A stretch of 64,000 bases of DNA from Flectonema sp. DT1601 (Eukaryota > Euglenozoa > Diplonemea > Diplonemida > Diplonemidae): positions 472,501 through 536,500 of the forward strand of contig OZ025791.1 of the NCBI GenBank assembly GCA_964019425.1, given 5' to 3'. The notes beneath the pieces were generated by a model. That model was given only the letters and a program-made list of their open reading frames with translations, searched no databases and was not told the DNA's origin. Shown here piece by piece: positions 1 through 14,983 of this stretch. Every line of letters begins with the position of its first letter. Positions within the stretch are counted from its first letter, which is position 1. The position numbers were made by a program, and so were the translations under genes.

Positions 1-32
1 TGCCTACCGAAGAACACTAATCAGTCTCGTAT

Positions 33-1774
33 TCAGGCAGCGTACAATGTGACTATAAATACATTACCAACAGAGTCTCCTATTGCCACCTGTTGTTTGT
101 TTTTAGTTTTAAATATCTTCTAACTTAAAACACAAATGAAAAACAATAATAAATTCCAAAAAGACATACCTTAGAATGACTACCACATGATAAGCAATAT
201 ACTGGAGCCTTACAGTAATAGGCGAGTATCTCTTCTCCTGTCTCTGGGTGGAAGACGTGAATTGTTTTGGAGTTGCAAGCAGCGATTATATAAAATCCGA
301 GAGTTCCAGGGCAGTACGAAGACAATGTCCAAGTTTGCTTCTTACCTGGAAGAGTGTTGGGACGTGGTACTTCATCAACAGAAAGAGAGAGCGTGCAGGT
401 ACCATTTAGTGCGTCCCAGACTCTCAGTATCCTCTCATCATTGCTGACGATGTATTTCCCGTCAGAGCGATAAGCGCAAGACAATACAATTCCAGTGTGT
501 CCTTTTAAAGTGTGAATTGGAGAGGCATCTGCTGCCTTCCAAATCCGTAACGTCTTGTCTGCTGATGCACTAACTGCAGAGTTGCCATCAGGTGCAAATG
601 AAATTGAAATAATAATCCCATCGTGATCCATGTAGCAATTCATTTCTCGACCTTTCTTTGTTTCCCATACTCGGCAGACCTGGTTTGGGTTTTGTTCAAT
701 TATTTCATACGAAATAAGGGGGTAACTTGATACTGTGATTAAATATAAAGCAACCTGAAATGGCTTAAACGAATATAGGGTTCGGCCAAACCTGGTTGCA
801 ATGAAAAGAGACCAACAGTTGGTATCGATAAAATCCCATATGTGCTGTCGAATATGGGGATTGGGGGGCCACGTACTACAAGGGGGAAATAATTTAAAAA
901 AAACATACCTTATCCTGGCACCCAGAGACGAGCAGTTTGGAATCACGTGAAAAGCAACAGCAAATCACAACCTTCTCGTGTTCAAATGTGAGAGTCTGTG
1001 TGATAATTTTATATTATTTTTAAAACTATCAAATAAGATTATTACAAGAAAAGAACAAGACTAACAACATACATTTTTTCCTGTAGTGACATCCCACAGG
1101 ATCATAGTATTATCTCGGGAAGTCGTGGCCAAATATTTTGCATCATTCGAGAAACAGGCACTAATAATTGTATCGTCGTGACCCATGAATGACATTATTT
1201 CTTTACCACTCTCTATTTGACACATCGTCATTGATGCTTCTTCGTTAGAACAGGAGATGAAAAAGCTTTCATTTGGTGAAACGCATATGCACTTCACTCT
1301 AGCTGAGTGACCCACTAAAGAGTATATGTCGTATGCCTTAATGTGGTACTCAGATAGTTCTTTGTTTTGAACAACGTTGAGAGAGGGATTTTGACGATCT
1401 GCGTCGTCATTTTCCATCGAAACGGTAAAGTCACCATACACAAACACACCATCCAGACAGTCTGTTACTGAAGACCGTTTTTGCTTTGGAGGTTGCCGAG
1501 GATTTCTCTTAGCCGTTGGAGCTTTTTTCGTTGCTTGGTTTACGTCAACCACAAAGTCACCCCAGAAAAACATTTCTGGTTCGTCTTCATCTTTATATCC
1601 CAGTGCCTCTAATCTACTAGCACTCTTACTTTTTCTTCTATCATAACAATCATCTTCATCACTTGACATGCTGTACTCATCAGGTTCAGGCTTAACATTG
1701 TCAGTAGGATCCCCTTTTATAGGTTGTGTCACCACGGGGTCCTTCTTCTGCTGCTGGCTACCCCCGCAACCCAT
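33..1774 (-). CDS. WD40-repeat protein with N-terminal dual-acylation motif
   Basis: The spliced CDS has exons 1073-1774, 909-995, 170-679 and 33-89 and encodes 451 residues. All three introns are phase 0, begin GTATGT and end CAG/CAG/CAG (77, 229 and 80 nt). The start MGCGGS fits N-myristoylation at Gly2 with palmitoylation at Cys3, so membrane attachment is likely. Residues 1-150 are charged and low in complexity, with two similar short blocks (FFWGDFVVDV and FVYGDFTVSM). WD40 repeats follow, with recognisable GH...WD endings (LVGHSARVKCICVSP, TRDNTMILWD, ADKTLRIWKA, RILRVWDALNG). Splicing joins QDK to VCRVW across intron 2 and restores a WD repeat. The protein ends IVTLYAA and then TGA. 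WD40 proteins are scaffolds, and the partner here is unknown. The start is the first ATG of the exon. A short upstream ATG ending in TAG lies in the leader. Confidence 0.85.
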
Positions 1775-2067
1775 TCTATTTCTATCTTTTTACTACCGGC
1801 ATTCGGTTTATGTATCCTTCAGTGTTCTTTGCTTTGGGGGAGAAGATTATAGCGTGAGTTAGATTAAATCAAGGCATTTAGGAATGGAATTGTTATCGGT
1901 GTTATTGAGTTCGCATTGTATTTAACTGCAAGAGAAGAAAATGAATAATCTGTTCCTAAATATAACTAAAGCAGAATGCACAACCAATGAGGCAATAATG
2001 AGAGCCACATCCGTGGTTCACCTTATTACGAAGCACAACGAGTGACTTGTGATGAGGTGGGAAGGGT

Positions 2068-2087
2068 GAAGCGAGGTACTTCGCTTC
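2068..2087. repeat. Short perfect hairpin
   Basis: A 7-bp perfect inverted repeat (GAAGCGA / TCGCTTC) encloses a 6-nt loop. No T-run or other signal gives it a clear function. It lies upstream of the WD40 gene in gene-free sequence. Confidence 0.4.
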
Positions 2088-5000
2088 TCTGTTGTAATTT
2101 TAACAGTTTTTCTGTTTTTTCCGTTCTGTTTTTTTTTTGTGTTGTTTTGTTTTGATTTTTATGCTCTACTCATAATAGGTTTTTTTTCTTTTTTATTTAT
2201 TTTTTTTTTTTTTTGCTTCATTGCGTGTCAGGGGTTCCCTTGGTAACAGCTCACAAAGCCCCCCATCTGCAGGGGATTTTTTCAAAGACTCAGATACCAT
2301 AAGACCTAAATTTCTTATTAGTCAAATCCATCGTCATCTCCAATAAACAATAACAACGGGAAGGGAACAGAAGTAGTACCCAAGTAGAATAAAGGATCAT
2401 CGAAAAAATCAAAAGGACGTCATAAATTTCTTTTTTTTTCCACAATAATAATATAAAAAAAAAAAATTATTGAGCAGCACCATTAATTAAGCTATCGTCT
2501 CACGAGGGTTTATTTTTTTTGCAGAGAGAAGGTGCAGCAGTTGCGCTAACAGAGTTCTCTGCTTATTAATAAGGAGCTTTTAATAGCTTTTCTTACACTA
2601 TTGAATCCAGAAACTCAAAGGAGAAAAGAACAGTACTAACATTCTGATTTTACTACCAGAGTGGCTGTTGCTACTGATCTGATTTGATTAAAAACTCATC
2701 TTTTTCTTGTAATCCCAAGTCAGAAGATGCTGCTTGACCAACCAAAAAGAGAGGGAGAGTTTGAGTTTAAAAAGAAAAAATAATAAAAAAAAGAGAGAAA
2801 AGAGAGAGAGTAAAGAACAGAGGAAAAAAAATCAAAAAGAAGAAAATAAAAGTAATCCCAAGTCTTTTGTCCTTACCGCCTCGGGGAGACCAAGGGGTTC
2901 TTTTGTAGACTCCAGGAATACTTTTTTTTTTCTTTCTTTTTTTTTTTTCATCCATTCTTTGTTGTTGTTTTTTTCTTTTTTTTTTTTCGAAAAATAGTGG
3001 ATTTCCTAGTGTCATTCATTCATAAACTGTCGAGAATGATTCTCTTGTAAAAGGATCCCTTGCAGAAGGTTTAGTTACTTTGTTAATACAGCCTCTTTTT
3101 TGCGATGGTCCGCAGTGTCGAATTCAAGAGAACATCAATTAACTGTATTTAATCGTAAAAGCGACTTAACTCACCATGAGGTGGTCCTGAAAAAAAAGAA
3201 AAAGTGCAAACTAAATAAAAGGAGGGGATAAAAAAAACAAGGATTTCCCGAACTCAAAAAACACAAACGCTCGCTTCCTTGTCTGTAGCGCAACTAATTA
3301 ATGTTTCTGAAGTACGTCGTTTGAATTTTAGAAACTGCAAAGGGAAAAAGGGAGTAGGACCCGCACTTTCCAAGCGTCATCAAAAAATGTATAACAATGA
3401 TTCAACTTGTTATGCAGCGTGCCCAACTCCGCAATTGGAATCCTATGCCAATGACCAATTTATTACGCTACTATTAAGTAACGTATATTTTTTTCCGTAA
3501 TTTATTTATTTATTTATTTTTTTTTTAAAGCTTTTTGGCGGAGAAGCGTGAGGAAGGAGAGGAATCGAAAAATAACCCAAAAAAAATATACAAGAATCAA
3601 AAATTACGCAAGATTCTGTCAACGGGCCGAGGAAAGAGCGGAAAAAAAACGAATTAGGTAAGTAATGAAAAGAGCTTCGTCTGACCGAGACTCGACATTA
3701 CAATTTCAAATAACAAAAAGCATCTCTTTTACGACTACATCAAACCGAGAAACGCGAAATAGGGGATTGGGATGGAGAGCACACAGTTCCTGCAGGTTAT
3801 TGTTTTCTTCCTCCAGCTTCTGAAGAAAAGTTGTCAATGAAGACAAAAGCACCATTGAACATCACATTAACAACAGCAGGGGAATTGACTATGTGTATGG
3901 GGCTTTTTATAAAGTTGGGAAAGCCACCCTGGTATGCCTACATAGACATACAACACGATGGTGTAAGATTCACTGCGGGCAAAAAGTTTGACCTCCTATG
4001 AAGAACAGCTACTGACATAAAAATCCAAGAAGCCACTTTCTTCACAGAATTAGAATTCCACATAAGACGAGGAATCTATAGAGGAACCTGCTTGTGGAAT
4101 TCCGATTCTTTTTGCAAAGTTTGCTTGTGCAGCAAACAAACCAATCAGCGACCTTGCGCCCCTCTTTATGCAAACAACATGGAATAAAAAGTTTAAAAAA
4201 TAAAAACGAACAAAACAAAGAAAGGGAGAATAAAGAAAACTGAATATAATTTTCAGCAAATGTAACATCGAGAAAAAGCCCAGGAAAAGGTAAAATAAAT
4301 CTGTACCTTCTATTCCAGGGTACTGATACGAAAAAACAAAGAAAAAAAACGGCGACAACAATTTTTCAGCTTTACGCTTTTTGTTTTTGGTACAAAAGAA
4401 TGAGGCAGCAGACAGTTCTAGAACATTTAATTTATGTCAGAGAGCCTTTTTAATTGCTATAAACCTCAAGAGATTACGCTCTATATGTTCATAATCTCTT
4501 CTTAGCTGACAGTCACATCTTTTTATGTTTTTTATAAAAACAATCGAGGGCAGGAGGGAAGACGAGCTCCGGAAATGCTACGAAGGTCATTTCGCATTGA
4601 CTTAAAGAAATCATCCTTTGGCAAGATGTTCTTCTATAACTTCCGTAATACGTTATTCAAAATTTTTTTGAGTAGAATAAAAAAAAAGAAAGGGAAAAAA
4701 GAAAACCAGATGTAAAATAAAAGGATCATTCCAAATAAATAGGTAGAGATTTTAATTGTTTGCGAAAAGCAGGGACATAGGGAATAGAATAGGAGTTGCC
4801 CACATTGAGCATTGAAGGCAAAAGCTGACAGCGTTAAGACATTCAACGCCAACAGCATCTCCGTAGAAAAATAGAGTTAGTTTTTTTTTTGCTGTTTTCT
4901 TCTCAGGGTTTTTTTTTTTTTTTAGGTACCTGGCACAATTACATCAACAGGTGATAATTGTATTTTTATTATTAATCTTCGCAAATAGAAACCAAGTGTG

Positions 5001-5113
5001 AGAGCGTTGTTTTGACGAATGGGGTCAAAACATTCACGATGAGTCTACAACACATGGTAAACAGACGTCAGGCAATAAAACGGTGAAAAAAGAATGGAAA
5101 AAAAAAAAAAAAC

Positions 5114-5147
<34 letters not shown>

Positions 5148-8100
5148 ACGGGTTGTAGTACGTAATTTCTGAAGGAAAAGGTCGATAATAAGTTAAGAAC
5201 AAGAATAAAACGCACTAAAAAAAAAAAAAAAAAAACCAACAGTCCAACCATCCTAATTGTATAGAACTTGAATCAATCTGGGTCAAGCTTACTTCACTTA
5301 AGTCGTGTTGTCGAGGGTTCCGATGCAAATACACTTTGGTTTTACCAAAACAAGTTCGCCAAACAAGGTTTTTGTCAGACTATGAAGTCAGTCTTCCCTG
5401 ATATACTCAAATTACTTTCCACTTACTGACAATTAAGAGGAATAGAAACAAAATAAACATACGGAGAGAGAGAGAATAACAAAAGAAACCAATACCTTCT
5501 ACGCAGAGTAAGAAAACAGAGAAAAAGAAATCTGCTGGATGAAATAGATATGAATAATAATAACATAAAGAAATAAAAACAAATGAAGTTATGGAGGTAA
5601 AAGATTAACTTTTCTCCACATGTTCGATAAGATTCAATTGCAAAAAAGAAAAAAAGATGAGGGGGAAAAAAGCAAAGTCTGAAAGTACATATTTCATCAG
5701 TTGATAATACGGGAAAAAAGAAAAAAAAAAACGACGATGGTATCAAACGAAAGAATTGCGAGAAAATAAGAAAATTCACAGGCGTTTGAACCACACAAGA
5801 AAGGAAACCCACTTCAACAGAATGAAAAACACAGCACAACTTATTTTACCCTCCCGAGGATGAACTACGAAAACAACAGTAGCACCCAAATTTCATCCCC
5901 TAAAGTCCTACCACTACTATAACAACTGCATGGCTTAAGAAATAAATCAACGTTTAAAGGCAGTCTGCTCTCGAAAGCCACTTGTGCCGTTAATTTCCCC
6001 TAAACTGTTTCTTTTGCTGTCTATCATGCTTGAGAGAGATCATTGATAAACCTCGACAAACGGTAAAAGTCTTATCACATACCTCGCTCTGGAGAGGCCA
6101 GGCAACTAAGAGGATAAGGGAAAACAATAAACAAATATTCGAATAAAACGCCTAAAAAATAAATGAAACAACGAACGAAAAGAAAGAAAAAAAATAGGAA
6201 TAGGAACTGCACGTGAGTGTAACGCAAATCAATTGTTGTAATGTATTTTTTTTTTTCATTTCTTTTTTTTTTTTTTTTTTTTTCCTTTTCCGGGTTAATT
6301 TTTTATGAAAATGAAGCTGCAAGGAATAATTCGATCACTTTGCAAGGTACCCGCATCACCCATTGTGATTCAGATACCTTACAGAATGATGAACCAAGCA
6401 AGCTTAGAGCTGAAGAACAAAGTTTCTCAACTCTGTCCATTCAATATTTTCCTCATAGACTAAATTAGTTGGAGTTTTACTACAGAGAATATAGCCAACT
6501 TAATGGGTTTTTTAAAAAAAAAAAAGAAGCAGAAGCTGGATAGATTTAATTCGTTCGTTCGTTTTTTTTTTTTTTTTTTTTCAAATTGAATTCATAAAAA
6601 AATATTACAAAAAGAAACAAAACGGGGCCAGGTAGCGCTCTCAGACTCGAAGCTCGTTTGCCTTATGGGGAACAAGCACGCTGCTTAGAAGTAAGAGTCA
6701 CTCAACCTGTCAACCCAGATATTTTATCGCAATTTTCGAAGTACCAACAGCGATTAATCCGAATTGCAGTAATGTATGCTTAAGCCAAAAGTAAAGGTAG
6801 AGAGCGTACTTAATAGTTGTTGTGTAGTGGTCCTGAGGGGCAGGACCGATTCAAACGTCAGCAAGCAGATTACGTTTGTTTATTGATCAAACTGGACAAT
6901 AATGACTTCGTTAGATCTTGATTGCAGTAAGTAATATAAAATTGAAGACAATAACTTTGTGAGATTCACGCATGAAAACAGAAAGAAGAAAAAAAAAAAA
7001 AAAAAAAAAGGGAAATGAACAAACTTCTGCTTTTTATTCTTTTTTTCTTTTTTTTTTTTCCCTAATTTTTTATGCTTCAATAAAAACCTGACTCTCCGTT
7101 AGTAACAAGACAAATTAATTCATGTGACCAAAAAAAAAAAAAAATAATAATAATAATAATAATTTTTTAAAAAAAATAAATTAGCACACATACGCAAGCG
7201 CTAAAAAAACCGAAAAATACAACTACGTATGCTCATGATTCCTTTTCATTTGTTTCACAGTTCCTTCTCATTAACACATGCCTGATGATAATGCGACTAG
7301 CTTAGCGAGTCATAACTCAGGCATCGGAGCGCGAACAGTAAAGCAAACACCCTTAGAAGTAAGTTCCATTTGGGGGACGGGACACGAATAAAAATTAAGG
7401 AAAAAGAAAATAGCAAAGGCAAATTTGAAGCAAGAATCGCTCCGTTTTATCATTTCTTGAAAGAATCCTCCGTACCTTTCGCACGTGAGAATCATTTCTG
7501 AAAGATCAAACAAACACCGTAATAATACAAAACATCCAAAAGAAAAAAAAAGAAAAAAAAGAAAAAAAAATACCAAAGCCCCTTTTTTTTTTTTCATTTT
7601 GAAAACGTAAGATATTAGAAAATGCCTACTACTACTAAAACAAGCATTTCAATATATTTTTTATTTATTTTATTTTTTTTTGGTTAAACAAAGAAATTAT
7701 ATCACAAATAGCAAGTAAAGAGGCAATGGCAATTCATTTGCGATTTAGTCAGCTGCATATCGCATCATGAACTTGTCATGCATTTGTGAGTTAAGAAGAA
7801 GATGTCGATTAAGTTGAAAAAAATATGAATGAAGGGTTTGCATCATCCAGTGTATAGTTTTTTTTTTTTTTTTTTTTTCTTTTCATAGGGAAAACTGGAA
7901 TTCAGACCTGTTGCTACTTTAATTATAATATCCCATTTTTTTTTTTTTTTAAAAGCCTCTGAACACTCGGAGAAATTTGCAGAATTTGTAGATGAAAAAA
8001 GGGTAAAGAGTAAAAGGAAAAATTGATACTTCAAAAGGGAATGTTGATGGAATAAGATGTAAAACTAAACAACACAAAAAAAAAAAAAAAAAGGAAAAAA

Positions 8101-9650
8101 AAAAAAAAAAAAACACAAGACAAGGTTTCCTGGAAAAAAAAAAAAAACTGCAAACTTGCAGAATAACAATCCTCGTCTCGATAACATTGTTGAAGGAGAG
8201 ATCTTGCAAATAACCAAAACAAATAATTGTAACAGCGCCATTAGTCAGAAATATCCGTAGTAGTAAGGTCGCACAGGGAATAACCAAATACCCAAAATAC
8301 ACATCAACTTCTGGGGAGAAAATCAAAACGAAATAAAAGATATTCATAAATTCAGAACAGTCGAACTCACAGGACATCGATCATCTGTGGCGGGAAGCAT
8401 TGTGTTTACTTCTGAAGTAAATCACTGTACAACCCATTGGTAACAATTACCTTGCAATGCGATAAATGAGGACCTTTTCTGAAACCAATAATAATAGTTT
8501 TTTTTTACCATAACAATAATTCAATTTAGATAAAGGGATAGTATAGAGAAACCAGTTGCTCATTAATATTAGAAAAATCGGTGTTATTTTATTTTTATTT
8601 TTAAATTTATTCCTTTTTCTTTTTTTTTTGAAGACATCGATCTGATCGAGGTATGTTTGCAAGTGGCTAAGTCTGCTTGCTGACAACAACATAATAAGAA
8701 TTTTTTAAAAAAAGAGGATAAGAAATTCCTATAGCCTTGCCAAATTGTATAAAGCTGTTCTTCATTTTTATTTATTTTATCTCAGCCTGCTTCTCGGAAC
8801 TCTTTATAATAAGAGACAAGAACGATGATTACACGCCTTCTACGCGTCACCTGCAGTGCCTAAAAAAAAGCGAGGTATAGTCAAATATTTACTCGCAACG
8901 AAAAGAGGGGGAACACAAAAAGAAAAGAAAAGAAAAAGAAAAAGAAAAAAAAAAAAAAAAAAAAAAGGCATCCGGGTCATTTATTGTATCGCACAGTATC
9001 TGCTTCGTCACACCAAGGTAATTTCGGATCTCCTTTTTTTTTTTTTAATTTATATATCAGCACCCTCAGAAGGGGGTAAAGACGTTGGTAGTGGAGGTAC
9101 ACAAAGTACCTCTGAAGATAAAAAGACGATACTGAATAGCGACTAACTAGAATAAACAAGAAAAGAAGAAAAAAAAGGAATATCTGCGTTATTATTGTTC
9201 TTTTTATTTTATTTAACTGGTTGCATTCGCATAACAGGATATTTTGCGCACTTATAGCAGTCAGTAAAAAGGTACTTTTACTTACCAAAAAAAGCGACTG
9301 CAGACTGTCACGTCAACTTGTGAGGGCAACTGTCCTCTTCGATTACTATTTTTTAATAAAAAAAAGGATTTGAACAAAAAAAAAAAAATAAAAAGAAATG
9401 CATAGATAATTTTCCTGGGGAAAAAGGAGATATAGTAAGTTTGCGCTTGCACCCCCATTGGGTGAATCACATGTTAAGTCATTTTTTGTGAGCTGCTATT
9501 TAGTTGGCACTTGGGAAGGCAACTGCAGGTTTTTATCCTTCAGAATAGTAGAGATGTGAGTACTCACAAATTGATCTGTGATATTGGGATCATATTATTA
9601 ATTACGTTCGTACCATAACAGACGAAAAAAAAAGGAAAGACGAGAGGGAA

Positions 9651-9685
<35 letters not shown>

Positions 9686-11125
9686 GCAGAGAGAGGGATA
9701 CCAAAATCTCAGTAACACGTTAGCATCACAGCAATTTTTGTAAATTCACTTTAGGGTTTATTATTCTTTTATTTTATTTTCTAATCCCTTCTTTTTATTT
9801 TATTTTATTTTTTTTTATTTTCTTTTCTATTCGTTGCATAAAATCCTCCCATCCTTTGCTTTTGAAGCAACTTAGGAGAGATAATTATTTTCACAGAACT
9901 TTAACAAAGCCAAAACAAAGCATCAATTTTTGCATTGCATTGATTGCAAATTGTTCAACAGCCAGACTTATTCTGCATCTGAGGGTATTAGTAGCCGTTT
10001 GGTATCACATAACAACAAAAGGTCATAGGAAAATGAAGAGAAAAAAAAAACTAACACTACAGAAAAAACACTTTTTACTTTTTTTTTTCTCGTTTATTTT
10101 TATTCTTCTGTTGGTTGCAGTCAAGAGTGAGTCGAAAAACGAGTGAGTGGTCTCGTCTCGAGAGGAGAAAAGCAAAACGGAAAACTTCTTTTTAAAAAAA
10201 AAAGAAAAAAAAAGGGAAACTGATAAGTTCGATAAATCATATCAATGGTACATCGAGCTAAATATGGTCCATTTTCATTCATTTTTTCGAGGATTTTCGA
10301 GAGATCAAAAAATATCAAATGAGAAGATTAGGCATCGGACATAACACATCGATAGAGATATTATCGTAACACAGGAATACAGTTTGATTTGATTTTTTTT
10401 TTTTTTTTTTTTTTTTTAATTTTTTTAAAAAGCTGTCTCTTTAAATTCTTCCAATAGAGGTCGGGAAATTTATCAAATTTCACGAAGCTGTCACTCAGTC
10501 ACTTACTTCGTCGAAAACGACTACCAGGACTAAGGGAGAGGGGGGAAACTACTAACACAACAAAAATTAGTTAGATAGTATAAAGCTTAGCCTAACTTAT
10601 AAATCCTCACGAATATTCACGTGAGTTGTGATTGATATGAAAATAAAACATTTCTCTAACACAGAAATTACACTTTTATAGTTCAGGGACTAGGACGTTA
10701 CTAAAAATATATGTCTGAGTTTAGTATAAGTTTTAGTGGGGGGAAAAAAAAAAAAAAAAGAACCCTCCCTGTTTCGTTTTTAGCAGTTTTATTATAACAC
10801 GTTGAAATGCAAGAAATAATTTTATTAAGAAAAAGCGTGCGACCACACACTTCAAGAATAAAGATAATTTTTAGACCTAAATCGACTTTCATTGATAAAG
10901 AAAAAAAAACAAATCCTTTACATATAATGTTTTCACATATGGGCTAAGGAAAAAAAAACGAGCATCGGGAATTAGTTTCGTAACCAGGGAATCTGTATGG
11001 GGATCCTTATACTGATAATATACCACGGAGGGACAAGAAAACACAGACATCACAATTTGCAAAACTGCGTAGGGAAAATTCAAAAGGTTTTATTTGGTTA
11101 AAATATTAATGTTAATAGTTAGCAA

Positions 11126-11750
11126 GTCCAGAACTGATGACTGCGGGGGTTGAAATGTTGGAATATATTTATGAAGAAATAAATATCTGTATTGTACCAG
11201 AGTAAACTAAAATAAACGTTATGATGCAGTTGACTAAAAGGTAATGTTAGTATAGGTAAATGTTTCTAACTTAGCTGCATACACATCTCTTTTCCGTGTT
11301 GTCATTCAGCGCAGTACGGAATCGAGTTATTCAATTACTTAAATAACCATGAGCCCTGGGACTGAGGGGGGTCGCGCCACGGAGATTATGTTTGTATAGC
11401 TTTGGCACCTTGCCTAGAGAGACTTAACAGTTTGAAAAAAAAAAAAAAAAATGATCAGAAGGGGGAGAGATGGGAGTAGTAATAAATAAAATATCTTTTT
11501 TCTATTCCATATATAAAACCTTTCTTCATGAAATAATCACGTGTGTCAAATGCCGCCATACCAAGAAAAAAAAAAAAAAAAAAAAAACTCGGAACATGAC
11601 CAAACCGTTCCAAGTGTCAATATTGTAAGGGGCTCACGGAAGGCTTTAAAAAAAAAGTATCACAGCATTTGAACAACACGAATTATATCAATCTGTAAGG
11701 AACAGAAATCAAATGAGACAAGTCAGTTTTATGTCTTAAATGCTCGGACG
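11126..11750 (+). repeat. Degenerate dispersed repeat B, long copy
   Basis: This stretch shares ordered blocks with 47393-47780: GTCCAGAACTGATGA at the left end, CACCTTGCCTAGAGA, an A-rich run followed by ATGATC and GGGAGAGATGGG, AAATAAAATATCTTTT, CCTTTCTTCATGAAATAAT, GTGTGTCAAAT, and CAGTTTTATGTCTTAA at the right end. This copy carries about 230 nt more near its left side. The blocks keep the same order with small indels, as expected of an old interspersed element. No coding capacity was seen. Confidence 0.7.
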
Positions 11751-14700
11751 TATTTGTGGTTCTAAACTTGCGCTTGAAATATAAGGAGGGAGAGTTTTTC
11801 TTTTCTTTTTTTTTATTGTTTCATTCAGAACGTATTTGCGTCTTTTTCTTTTTTTTTTTTTTTTTTTTTTCATTCTAAACTGGGAACTTCTTTTTTTTTT
11901 TTCTTCTTTTTTTTTCTTCTTCTTCATTTCAATCAATGGGTCACTAGCCTACCGATTCTTTCTTCAAAACTTTCGGGGCGGGAAGACGAGTTAATGTAAT
12001 GCAACGAAGGCGAGACACAGACCGTTTAAGTCATTCATGACCTGGTGCGGACATGCGGACGTCAGCTAACGTTATTGAATTCAAAAGAGGGGGTGGGTCG
12101 GAAGACGACTCTCGCAAGGCGTAACACAAAATGATAAATAATCGCTAGTTTCAAGTAGCCTAAATTACTTGCAATCACAATGGACGAGCCTATAACCCTC
12201 TGACTACAAACGAGGCTGCTTATGCAGATGACTCTTGGAAGAAGTCAGTAAAACGTTGGCCAACATCCCAAGGGAATAAATGTTTTTCACGGTTTTTAAA
12301 ATTTCCCTTCCAAATTCCTGTACAATCTTTTTTTTGCGTGTATCGCGTAGCAGATTACTTACAGAAAACCTTTCAGAAAATACTTCAAAAAAAAAATTAA
12401 AAAAATTTTAAAAAGAAAATTTGAATGTTATTTTTACTTATCGCTAAGGTGACAAAATTTTAAAAAAAAAAAAAAAAATTAATACAACTAACGATAATAA
12501 TCTATTTGACAGCCATGATGTCGTATTTGTATCGGTTCGGTAGCAAACAGAAACACATCGACAATAGAAGAAACTGCTAAAATTAATCACAGCCAGGCTC
12601 GAGCTTCTAAGCCAACAAATAAGCTCCTTCACTTGATGTGAAGATATGCAAAAAAGTGAGAGACACAACGGATCTGCCGCATCGAGTGAACCCCTAATAG
12701 AGATTGTTTCAATCAAAAAATCAAATCAAAAATTCGTAGGGTACAAAATCATTCCCCCAATACGAAAAGAGAAAAAAATAAAAATACGAAAAAACACGTC
12801 CTAAGGTTCTACTAGACGTTTTAAATCTGCTCTTTTGTGGGGTTAAGCAGAAGACAACAACTACAGATTTTTCGATGAGTATTCCGCAATATAGGTTCTT
12901 ACTACCACACATCATGGAGGATACATAGAAAAAACACAGCACCATCAACAAACCAAGAATGGGAAAGAAAATAATGCTTAACGGCTTAGCGGGATACATA
13001 CATAAAACGGCGGGACACACGCGCCCGCTTTCCCGATAGCGAAATACTAAAAAGTGTCAAAAGAAATCTGAGCACTGATCAGAACTGGAATAAACAAACA
13101 GAAGAACGATCGCGGGAAAAAGAAGCCTAGCAGGCGAACATTTTCTCTAGCCTATTGTTGAATAAGAATCGCAATCGATAAAATAAAAGCCAAAAATTAT
13201 TTGGCATAAATAGGACACTATCCCAACAAAGGAAAGAATAATGAAAGAGGAAAAAAGAAGCCTAAACTGACATATGAAAAAGGAAATTCGGACAAAAAAA
13301 AAACCCCCCATACGCACGCTGAACTGATAGAAAAGTCCGCATTAACGAAAGGTTCGCATTGTGTCCCGTAAGTAAAAAAAGAAGAAAAACCGCCTTTAGG
13401 AAAGAAAATAGGTTTTGCAAGAAGTGGAGGCAACAATTGCCTCTACACCTAATACAGAAATCGGATGACAAGATGGTGTCACACACAAACACACACAACT
13501 AATTTTCAGCCCACGACTAACTACGGGATTGTTGAAGGGTAAGGTCCACAATTCCTAATCTCCAAACAAATAACCAGAAATGTAACGAAGAACTAAATCT
13601 CTCCTGAATTGCTTGTGGAGAAGAGGTTGTATGCGCGGACCCAGTACCTCAACACAGTGGCCGTTGACAAAGTAAAAAAGGAGCATTGAAAGGACCCCTT
13701 ATAGTTAGTTTTGATTAGCGAAAATGAAAAAGTGAAGTCACGAAGAGATACGATACGTTCTCATGTTTTTATTTTACTCTCTTAATATTGATATTGACAG
13801 AAACTGATGTACCCAATAAAATAAATATTTTGTTTTCCTTCTTAATTTGTACCTTGTCAAGTCAAAACTATTTCAATCTAGTGTGAGTTATTCAAGGGAA
13901 ATTAAAGGGAAAAGCGCTGCAAACAACAGAACAGACAAGGAATAAAAAGATAACAACCTGCAAAGCTGTGGCAGCACTAGTGGTAGAGCGAAAAAATAAA
14001 TTAAGGAGAGGGCACGTTGATACAATCATTCCTTCCACTTCTTTTTTTTTTTTTTTTTTTTTTGAGAATAATAGTAGACAAAAAAAAAAAAAAAAAAAAC
14101 GAAACGAAATGAAATGAAATCGTGTTGTATCATATCAAAAAGAGGACGAACGTCTTTTCATGCTGTTACTGGTACAGCGGTTTCAACAGTTGTGGGGCAA
14201 CTATGTTAAATTTATAAGACTCGTGTGAACAACACAACATCCGGTCACCAGTTTATGCTTCCAAGATGAGCTGGGCGGTAGCAACTCTTTTAAGGATATG
14301 TCATAGTTCACAATGAGAAAGAAGAGAAAAAGCAAAAAATAATAATAACCGTTCAAAATCGCTATAAAAAAAAAGAGGAGGGAAGATAACCAGCCAATAA
14401 CAGCCAGCATACTTTATCATTAAAAAAAAAAAAAAAAAAAAATTGTCACCGTGACCATATTCTTTTCGTATAGTACCAAGTGTTTTCCAAAAAAAGAAAT
14501 GTTCTTTTTTTTAAATTAGAAATCTTGTTGTTAACTGTCAGCAAGACGCCAACAAACCGTACAAACGAACTCTGCGGTCACACGCAACTTAACTCACACG
14601 CTATAACAATAAACAAAATGAATATCATAAGATTAATATTAATATTAATTAAAGTGATTTACGATAAACTAAATTCGTAGGTCAGTAATCACAAAATAAG

Positions 14701-14950
14701 TTAATAATTAAATCAATAAACAAACATAGCACGGACATCAAACTAACCATCGACTTATATCGTTGACGGAGTTATTTTATTTTATTTTTTAAAATGAAAA
14801 AAACTTCACCAGAGTGGAACCGAGGATTACCAGATCCCCAACCTGAACCAGATAGCTAGCTAATGTATGAGAATATTTAACAAAATGCATTTTGAGAAAA
14901 TAAGAATAGTGAAAACATTAAATAAATTGTGCTGCTGTTCCAACGTTGAG

Positions 14951-14983
14951 GTAACTCACAGCAACAGAGGACCCAATCCGTAG
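14951..14983 (+). repeat. Fragment of dispersed repeat B
   Basis: The core GGACCCAATCCGTAG, preceded by an AC-rich stretch, recurs near 63351-63380. A related form (GAGGACCCAATC) sits near 47,436. It lies about 240 nt left of a copy of repeat A, and the two elements are also neighbours near 47.1-47.8 kb. Confidence 0.5.
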
